This document shows positions 58,491-64,000 of a stretch of 64,000 nucleotides of DNA, in pieces (within the stretch, counting starts at the first letter, position 1; each line of letters opens with the position of its first letter). The notes beneath the pieces are model-generated. The model was given only the letters and a program-made list of their open reading frames with translations. It was not told where the DNA came from and searched no databases. The stretch covers positions 1-64,000 of the forward strand of contig ONII01000010.1 in the NCBI GenBank assembly GCA_900317845.1, written 5' to 3'. Both the position numbers and the translations under genes were made by a program. The DNA comes from an uncultured Bacteroidales bacterium. GTDB taxonomy: Bacteria > Bacteroidota > Bacteroidia > Bacteroidales > UBA932.

Positions 58491-59498
58491 TTAAACGATC
58501 TTTTTCTTAGGTTCAATATTGTACTTGGTGACATCCATTCCGAAGGAAAGCTTCATCTTCTCCACCAGGAGGTCGATCTCGTTCAGGGACTTGCGGCCAA
58601 AGTTGCGGAACTTCATCAGTTCGCTGCGGCTATAGGACACAAGGTCTGCGAACGTGTCGATATCGGCGGCTTTCAGGCAGTTGAAGGCTCTTACGGAAAG
58701 GCCCATGTCGGAAAGCTTGGTCAGAAGGAGATGACGCATTCTCAGGGACTCCTCGTCAAGCTCTTTGCTCTCGGTTTCTACCGTGGACTCGATGGCAATT
58801 TTCTTGTCGTCGGTGAAGAGCTTGAAGTGATAGATGAGGATGTTGGCTGCATCCTGCAGGGCGGCCTCCGGAGAGATGGAACCGTCTGTGACAATCTCCA
58901 GGTTCAGCTTCTCGTAGTCCGTCTTCTGTTCCACGCGGTAGTTTTCCACGGTCCAGTTGACTTTACGGATGGGCGTGTAGATAGCGTCCACGGGCAGGGT
59001 GCCGATGGGCGTGTTCTCGTCGCGGAGTTCCTCTGCGGGAACAAAGCCGCGGCCCTTGGTGATGGTCAGGGAGATGGTAATCTTTACGGAGGGCTCCAGC
59101 GTGCAGATGTGCAGCTCGGGATTCAACACCTTGAAAGAAGACAATCCTTTGGAGATGTCCTCAGCGGTAAACTCCTGCTTGCCGCTGATTGTGATATTCG
59201 CCACCTCGGAGTCTACAGTGTCCACCATCCGGCGGAAGCGTACCTGCTTCAGGTTCAGGATGATGTCCTGCATTCCCTCAATCACGCCGGGGATGGTCTG
59301 GAACTCGTCCTGAACACCCGCGATCTGGATCTGAGAGATAGCGAAACCTTCGAGAGAGTTAAGAAGGATGCGACGGAGGGCGTTACCGATGGTCTGTCCG
59401 TAGCCAGGCTCAAGCGGCCTGAACTCGAAACGGCCCACGGTCTCGGTGCCTTCGAGCATGATCACCTTGTCCGGTTTCTGAAATGCTAAGATTGCCAT
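58491..59498 (-). CDS. rpoA: RNA polymerase alpha subunit
   Basis: 335 residues. N-terminal dimerisation domains (about 1-235: [24 protein letters not shown]) and C-terminal domain (about 255-320: [40 protein letters not shown]). Encoded in its normal place between rpsD and rplQ. Confidence 0.98.
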   Translation of the reverse strand: MAILAFQKPDKVIMLEGTETVGRFEFRPLEPGYGQTIGNALRRILLNSLEGFAISQIQIAGVQDEFQTIPGVIEGMQDIILNLKQVRFRRMVDTVDSEVANITISGKQEFTAEDISKGLSSFKVLNPELHICTLEPSVKITISLTITKGRGFVPAEELRDENTPIGTLPVDAIYTPIRKVNWTVENYRVEQKTDYEKLNLEIVTDGSISPEAALQDAANILIYHFKLFTDDKKIAIESTVETESKELDEESLRMRHLLLTKLSDMGLSVRAFNCLKAADIDTFADLVSYSRSELMKFRNFGRKSLNEIDLLVEKMKLSFGMDVTKYNIEPKKKIV

Positions 59499-59521
59499 AA
59501 TTTTATACGGTGTTAAATCTG

Positions 59522-60124
59522 TTACTTGGAGTAGAGGTCAACGATAAGCTGCTCGTTGATGTTCTCGGGAATTTCCTCGCGGGCGGGAACATTCAGGAAC
59601 TTGCCGCAGAGGTTGGCAGCATCCAGCTCCAGCCAGGCATACTTGGTGGCGGAAGCCAGGCTGTTCTGAATCACCTCCAGGCTCTTGGAACGTTCGCGGA
59701 CAGCGATTACCTGACCGGGCTTAACCTGGCAGGAAGGAATGTTGCAGATAACACCATCCAGGGTGATGTGGCGGTGCAGAACCAGCTGACGGGCAGCGGC
59801 GCGGCTGGGAGCGAAGCCCAGACGGTACACCAGGTTGTCCAGACGGGCCTCCAGCAGGAGAACGAGGTTCTCACCGGTCTGGCCTTTCATGCGGGCAGCA
59901 CGGGCATAGGTGTTACGGAACTGACGCTCCAGCACACCGTACATGTACTTGACTTTCTGCTTCTCCTTGAGCTGGGTGCCATATTCTTTCTGCTTTTTAC
60001 GCTTGGCAGCCAGACCATGTTGTCCCGGAGGCGTATTTCTCTTTTCAAAGGTCTTGTCAGGGCCATAGATGGGCTCGCCGAATTTACGGGCGATGCGAGT
60101 GGTAGGACCAGTATATCTTGCCAT
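59522..60124 (-). CDS. rpsD: 30S ribosomal protein S4
   Basis: 200 residues: [21 protein letters not shown], the S4 RNA-binding segment [30 protein letters not shown], ending [11 protein letters not shown] primary 16S binder; no zinc-binding Cys cluster (C-minus form). Confidence 0.98.
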   Translation of the reverse strand: MARYTGPTTRIARKFGEPIYGPDKTFEKRNTPPGQHGLAAKRKKQKEYGTQLKEKQKVKYMYGVLERQFRNTYARAARMKGQTGENLVLLLEARLDNLVYRLGFAPSRAAARQLVLHRHITLDGVICNIPSCQVKPGQVIAVRERSKSLEVIQNSLASATKYAWLELDAANLCGKFLNVPAREEIPENINEQLIVDLYSK

Positions 60125-60142
60125 AGTTTTACTTGTTTAAAA

Positions 60143-60532
60143 TTAAACTTTACGGCGGCCCTTAGGACGGCAACCATTGTGGGGCATAGGGGTAACGTCG
60201 ATAATCTCGGTCACCACGATACCAGCATTGTTAATGGTACGGATGGCGCTCTCACGACCGGCACCCGGGCCCTTCACATAGCATTTCACTTTGCGGAGAC
60301 CGGCGTCGAAAGCGGTCTTGGACGCATCTTCTGCGGCCATCTGGGCGGCGTACGGAGTGTTCTTTTTGGAACCACGGAAACCGCACTTACCGGCGGAGGA
60401 CCAGCTGATCACCTGACCCTGGGCGTTGCACAGGGACACGATGACGTTGTTGAAGGTCGAGGAGATATGGGCTTCGCCATAAGCTTCAACCTTGACAACT
60501 CTTTTTTTGGTAGTTGTAGTTTTCTTTGCCAT
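60143..60532 (-). CDS. rpsK: 30S ribosomal protein S11
   Basis: 129 residues: [44 protein letters not shown] and the ending [16 protein letters not shown] are the S11 signatures. Forms the 30S platform. Confidence 0.98.
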   Translation of the reverse strand: MAKKTTTTKKRVVKVEAYGEAHISSTFNNVIVSLCNAQGQVISWSSAGKCGFRGSKKNTPYAAQMAAEDASKTAFDAGLRKVKCYVKGPGAGRESAIRTINNAGIVVTEIIDVTPMPHNGCRPKGRRKV

Positions 60533-60545
60533 AACTTCTCAGACT

Positions 60546-60923
60546 TTACTTGGTTGCTTTCTTCTTGTTGGCAACGGTCTTCTTCTTACCCTTGCGGGTA
60601 CGGGCGTTGTTCTTGGTGCTCTGGCCGCGGACGGGCAGACCTGCACGGTGACGGATGCCTCTGTAGCAACCGATATCCATGAGGCGCTTGATGTCCATCT
60701 GGACAGAAGAACGGAGTTCACCCTCAATCTTGTACTCGTTGTTGATGAGGGTACGGATAGCGGCGATCTGCTCGTCGTTCCAGTCTCCGACTTTGATAGT
60801 GCGGTCGATGCCACAGGTGTCCAGAATCTTCCGGGCGCTGCTGCGGCCGATTCCGAAGATATAGGTCAGGCCTATCTCTCCGTGTTTGTTGTTCGGTAAA
60901 TCAACACCGGCTATTCTTGCCAT
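60546..60923 (-). CDS. rpsM: 30S ribosomal protein S13
   Basis: 125 residues: [34 protein letters not shown] and [31 protein letters not shown]. Normal length with a lysine-rich tail. Confidence 0.98.
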   Translation of the reverse strand: MARIAGVDLPNNKHGEIGLTYIFGIGRSSARKILDTCGIDRTIKVGDWNDEQIAAIRTLINNEYKIEGELRSSVQMDIKRLMDIGCYRGIRHRAGLPVRGQSTKNNARTRKGKKKTVANKKKATK

Positions 60924-60955
60924 ATTCTATCTGTACTTTTTAATAGTTACACTTA

Positions 60956-61072
60956 TTAACCCTGGCGCATCTTGAACTTGGGGTTCTTCTTGCAGATAAC
61001 GTACAGGCGGCCTTTACGCCGGACAATCTTGCAGTCTTCACTGCGTTTCTTGATGGAGGTCTTGACTTTCAT
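60956..61072 (-). CDS. rpmJ: 50S ribosomal protein L36
   Basis: 38 residues, [22 protein letters not shown]..., ending [10 protein letters not shown]. Two cysteines (14 and 27) are present where zinc-binding L36 has four, so it is the zinc-free form. It lies between infA and rpsM as in other bacteria. Confidence 0.95.
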   Translation of the reverse strand: MKVKTSIKKRSEDCKIVRRKGRLYVICKKNPKFKMRQG

Positions 61073-61085
61073 CGTTATCTAGTTT

Positions 61086-61304
61086 TTATTTGTATCTGAA
61101 AGAAATTCTTCCTTTGGTTAAATCGTAAGGTGAGATTTCCACTTTGACCCGGTCACCGAGAAGGATATGGATAAAGTTCATCCTCATCTTACCTGAAATG
61201 TTGCAGAGGAGGACATGACCATTCTCCAGCTCCACGCGGAACATCGCATTGGGGAGGGTTTCGATCACCGTACCATCCTGCTCGATAGCTACTTGTTTGG
61301 ACAT
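61086..61304 (-). CDS. infA: Translation initiation factor IF-1
   Basis: 72 residues, single S1/OB fold: [70 protein letters not shown]. Full-length match to the family. Confidence 0.98.
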   Translation of the reverse strand: MSKQVAIEQDGTVIETLPNAMFRVELENGHVLLCNISGKMRMNFIHILLGDRVKVEISPYDLTKGRISFRYK

Positions 61305-61319
61305 AGTCTTAAACTCACT

Positions 61320-62099
61320 TTAGATATTAATGGAACCATCTTTCTCAATGTAGTCGAACGTTGACAGCTGCTGGGCCTGGCCTTTTCGGACAACAACCGT
61401 AAGCTCGTAATGGGCCGCATTTTTGTGATCGGCGGTGTGAACTGCCCAACCATTTCTTGCAAGATACACACCTCTGCCGCCTGCACAAATCATCGGCTCG
61501 ATACAGATGGTCATTCCGTCCACAAGCCGTGCGCCGTGTCCCCTTCTCCCGTAATTGGGAATACCCGGGTCTTCGTGCATTTCCTTGCCAACGCCGTGGC
61601 CTTCCAGCTCACGGACAACGGAAAAACCATAACTTTCCGCATACGATTGCACCGCGTATCCGATATCGCCGGTGCGATTGCCTGCAACCGCCGCTTCAAT
61701 CCCCTTGTACAGCGATGCCTTGGTGACATCCAGGAGCCGGCGGGTTTCGGCGTCCACCTCCCCTACAGGGAAGGTGTAGGCCGAATCACCGTTGTATCCT
61801 TTGTACAGGGTTCCGCAATCTACGGAGACGATGTCTCCCTCTTCCAGGGGGCGGTCGTTGGGAAATCCATGGACCACAACATCGTTCACGCTCATGCAGA
61901 GCGCTGCAGGGAAGCCATCAAAACCTTTGAAGGAAGGGATAGCGCCGTGATCGCGGATGAAGGTCTCGGCCACCTCGTTCAACTTCGCAGTTGTCACACC
62001 GGGGGCGACCAGCTTACCGACCTCTGCCAGTGTCTTGGACACCAGCTCTCCATTGATACGGAGCAGTTCGATTTCTTCTTCGGTCTTGGGCCTGAACAT
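61320..62099 (-). CDS. map: Methionine aminopeptidase, type I
   Basis: 259 residues. Pita-bread fold with metal ligands in VDCGTLYKGYNGDSAYTFPVG (two Asp), HGVGKEMHEDPGIPNYG (His), CIEPMI (Glu) and WAVHTADHKNAAHYELTV (Glu). Removes N-terminal Met in the cytosol. Between secY and infA as usual in Bacteroidetes. Confidence 0.97.
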   Translation of the reverse strand: MFRPKTEEEIELLRINGELVSKTLAEVGKLVAPGVTTAKLNEVAETFIRDHGAIPSFKGFDGFPAALCMSVNDVVVHGFPNDRPLEEGDIVSVDCGTLYKGYNGDSAYTFPVGEVDAETRRLLDVTKASLYKGIEAAVAGNRTGDIGYAVQSYAESYGFSVVRELEGHGVGKEMHEDPGIPNYGRRGHGARLVDGMTICIEPMICAGGRGVYLARNGWAVHTADHKNAAHYELTVVVRKGQAQQLSTFDYIEKDGSINI

Positions 62100-62127
62100 A
62101 TTGTCAAAGTTCTACCAACATTCAAAA

Positions 62128-63447
62128 TTACATGCCAGAGCGTCCGGTAAGACGACCCGTCTTCATGAGTCCGTCGTAGTGGCGCATCAAGAGATAGCTC
62201 TCGATCTGCTGCAGGGTGTCCAGGATTACGCCCACCATAATCAGCAGCGAGGTGCCGCCGAAGAAGGAAGCGAACTGGTTGTTTACACCCAGCACATTGG
62301 CCAGTGCCGGCAGACAGGCGATAAGGCCCAGGAATACGGAACCCGGCAGGGTTATTCTGGTCATGATGGTGTCCAGGTACTCGGCCGTCTTCTTGCCGGG
62401 CTTGACACCCGGGATGAAGCCACCGTTCTTCTTCATATCCTCTGACATCATCGTGGGGTTCACGGTAACGGCAGTGTAGAAGTAGGTGAATACAACCACC
62501 AGGAGGAAGAATACGACGTTATACCAGACGGTAGTGTAGCTGGAGAAGGCAGCGGCGATACCACGGGTGGCATCGTACTGGCCCAGCAGCATAGGGAACA
62601 TCATGAGCGCCTGAGCGAAGATGATAGGCATAACGCCGGCGGCGTTAATCTTGAGGGGGATGTACTGGCGTACACCACCATACTGCTTGTTGCCGATCAC
62701 ACGCTTGGCATACTGTACGGGCACTCTGCGGACGGCCTGCACCAGGGCGATAGCGGCCAGGATGACCAGCACCCAGATGACCAGCTCCACGATGAGCATG
62801 ATAGGGCCACCCACGCCACCGGCAGTGAATTTCTGACCGACTTCCGCCACGAGGGCGTAAGGCAGACGAGCCACGATACCAATCATGATGATGAGGGAAA
62901 TACCGTTACCGATACCACGGTCGGTGATCCGTTCACCCAGCCACATCACGAACATGGAGCCGGCCATCAGGATGACGGTGGACACCAGGTTGAACATGAA
63001 GGGGCTCCAGGTCACGGTGCGGGCGGCGGCGGGAACCATACCGGCCACATAGGCGGGACCCTGGATGGCCAGGATGGCCACGGTGAGGTAACGGGTGATC
63101 TGGTTCATCTTCCGGCGGCCGCTCTCCCCTTCCATCTGCATTTTGCGGAAGGAAGGAACGAACATGCCCAGAAGCTGGACCACGATGGATGCCGAGATGT
63201 ACGGCATCACACCCAGTGCGAAGATACTGGCGTTACCGAAAGCACCGCCGGAGAACATGTTGAGGAGTCCGACGAGGCCCTCCTGGGTACCGCTGATACC
63301 ACCCTTCAGGTACTCGGGATCCAGGCCCGGGAGAAGGATGAAGCTACCCAGTCGGTAAACCAGCACAAGCAGGATCGTGTAACCGATCCGCTTGCGCAGT
63401 TCTTCGATGTTGTAGATGTTTCGAATTGTCTCGATAAACTTCTTCAT
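62128..63447 (-). CDS. secY: Preprotein translocase subunit SecY
   Basis: 439 residues, ten TM helices: LRKRIGYTILLVLVYRLGSFILLPGLD, ISASIVVQLLGMFVP, GERITDRGIGNGISLIIMIGI, and the C-terminal QQIESYLLMRHYDGL. Core channel of the Sec translocon. Confidence 0.98.
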   Translation of the reverse strand: MKKFIETIRNIYNIEELRKRIGYTILLVLVYRLGSFILLPGLDPEYLKGGISGTQEGLVGLLNMFSGGAFGNASIFALGVMPYISASIVVQLLGMFVPSFRKMQMEGESGRRKMNQITRYLTVAILAIQGPAYVAGMVPAAARTVTWSPFMFNLVSTVILMAGSMFVMWLGERITDRGIGNGISLIIMIGIVARLPYALVAEVGQKFTAGGVGGPIMLIVELVIWVLVILAAIALVQAVRRVPVQYAKRVIGNKQYGGVRQYIPLKINAAGVMPIIFAQALMMFPMLLGQYDATRGIAAAFSSYTTVWYNVVFFLLVVVFTYFYTAVTVNPTMMSEDMKKNGGFIPGVKPGKKTAEYLDTIMTRITLPGSVFLGLIACLPALANVLGVNNQFASFFGGTSLLIMVGVILDTLQQIESYLLMRHYDGLMKTGRLTGRSGM

Positions 63448-63455
63448 AGCTGTGG

Positions 63456-63905
63456 CTATTCGATAACGATTGCTTTACCACCGGCAGCCTCAATCTTCTG
63501 GGTAGCGGATGCGGAGAAAGCATTGGCTTTCACCTCCACAGCAGCGGTGAGTTCACCGTTACCGAGCACCTTCACGAGTTCGCCCTTGGAAGCGATACCG
63601 GCAGCGATGAAGGTGTCCGTGTCGAAGGCCTTCACGCCCAGCTTCTCGCTCAGGGCCTGGAGGGTTGCCACGTTGACAGCCTTGTAAGCTACACGGGTAG
63701 GGTTCTTGAAGCCGAACTTGGGAAGACGACGCTGAATGGGCATCTGACCACCTTCGAAACCTACTTTGTGCTCATAGCCGGCGCGAGCCTGTGCGCCCTT
63801 GGTACCACGGGTGGCGGTGCCACCTTTACCGGAACCCTGGCCGCGGCCTACGCGCTTGCTGTTATGGGTTGCGCCCTTTGCGGGCTTCAGATTTTCAAGT
63901 TTCAT
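63456..63905 (-). CDS. rplO: 50S ribosomal protein L15
   Basis: 149 residues: MKLENLKPAKGATHNSKRVGRGQGSGKGGTATRGTKGAQARAGY...FEGGQMPIQRRLPKFGF. Normal length; it lies between rpmD and secY. It has a strong Shine-Dalgarno sequence. Confidence 0.98.
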   Translation of the reverse strand: MKLENLKPAKGATHNSKRVGRGQGSGKGGTATRGTKGAQARAGYEHKVGFEGGQMPIQRRLPKFGFKNPTRVAYKAVNVATLQALSEKLGVKAFDTDTFIAAGIASKGELVKVLGNGELTAAVEVKANAFSASATQKIEAAGGKAIVIE

Positions 63906-63913
63906 CTCTTAGT

Positions 63914-63918
63914 CCTCC
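63914..63918 (-). promoter_or_regulatory. Strong Shine-Dalgarno of rplO
   Basis: GGAGG, 8 bases before the rplO ATG and inside TAAGGAGGACTAAGAG, overlapping the rpmD stop. Notable because most genes in the window have no such sequence. Confidence 0.7.
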
Positions 63919-64000
63919 TTAGTCAATTACTTCACAAGTAACCAGATGGGCCACTTTGGCCAGCATGCCGCGGGTGATGGGCGTATCTTCCACTTCCACG
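63919..64000 (-). CDS. rpmD: 50S ribosomal protein L30, C-terminal part
   Basis: The visible end reads ...VEVEDTPITRGMLAKVAHLV..., finishing TCEVID, the L30 C-terminus (TPxTRGM...HLV). The stop codon is at 63919-63921; the N-terminus lies beyond the window. Confidence 0.93.
   Translation of the reverse strand, partial: VEVEDTPITRGMLAKVAHLVTCEVID

Overview
The window comes from a GC-rich gut- or rumen-type member of the Bacteroidales. Evidence for this is the Bacteroidetes gene order rpmD-rplO-secY-map-infA-rpmJ-rpsM-rpsK-rpsD-rpoA-rplQ, promoters of the TTTG-N19/20-TAnnTTTG type, general scarcity of Shine-Dalgarno sequences, TonB-dependent receptor/DUF4249 pairing, propeller-type sensor kinases, and many secreted proteins and lipoproteins with Fib_succ_major (FISUMP), Big_2 or WG repeats. 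Genus cannot be fixed from sequence alone.

Layout. 0-5.4 kb: minus-strand operon of a large MscS-type channel, a lipoprotein with a leukocidin/hemolysin-like core, a small membrane protein and the start of another gene. 5.5-13.3 kb: two divergent sets of mostly unknown envelope proteins around a dyad-symmetric promoter at 10063; both sets contain one copy of an inverted paralogous pair. 13.9-17.4 kb: propeller sensor kinase plus NarL-type regulator, whose promoter carries the same palindrome as the dyad. 17.4-24.6 kb: tightly overlapping operon DsbD / cysteine desulfidase / LolA-like / lipoprotein / TonB receptor / DUF4249. 24.6-27.7 kb: DMT transporter, nitroreductase and a CrtI-like flavoprotein. 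27.8-30 kb: tRNA-Ile2(CAU) and two AraC-type regulators. 30.2-33.5 kb: str operon rpsL-rpsG-fusA-rpsJ, ended by a terminator directly after rpsJ. 34.3-36.7 kb: GH2 beta-galactosidase. 37.1-43.5 kb: six-gene operon S9 peptidase / DUF3298 / Ogt / steroid 5-alpha-reductase-like / OYE-type oxidoreductase / SDR, a candidate steroid or bile-acid reductive module. 43.7-54.2 kb: two Cache-domain sensors, alkaline phosphatase, dicarboxylate/amino acid symporter, a Big_2/FISUMP surface lipoprotein and a propeller-TM-AraC regulator. 54.3-57.9 kb: tRNA-Gly and an amino-sugar operon (MFS transporter, ROK kinase, GH3 hexosaminidase). 58-64 kb: spc/alpha ribosomal operon.

The three longest gene-free stretches (13263-13889, 33536-34311, 36694-37074) are packed with several distinct short repeat families. 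One is a 56-bp element with TTAAAGCAC/GTGCTTTAA ends at exact 75-bp spacing. Another is a ~92-bp element whose central hairpin keeps its position while its sequence changes. A third is a REP/BIME-like family that also lies, reading frame intact, inside the sensor kinase and DsbD genes. These repeats, the palindrome linking the two-component system to the divergent envelope operons, and the steroid-reduction module are the most interesting parts of the window.
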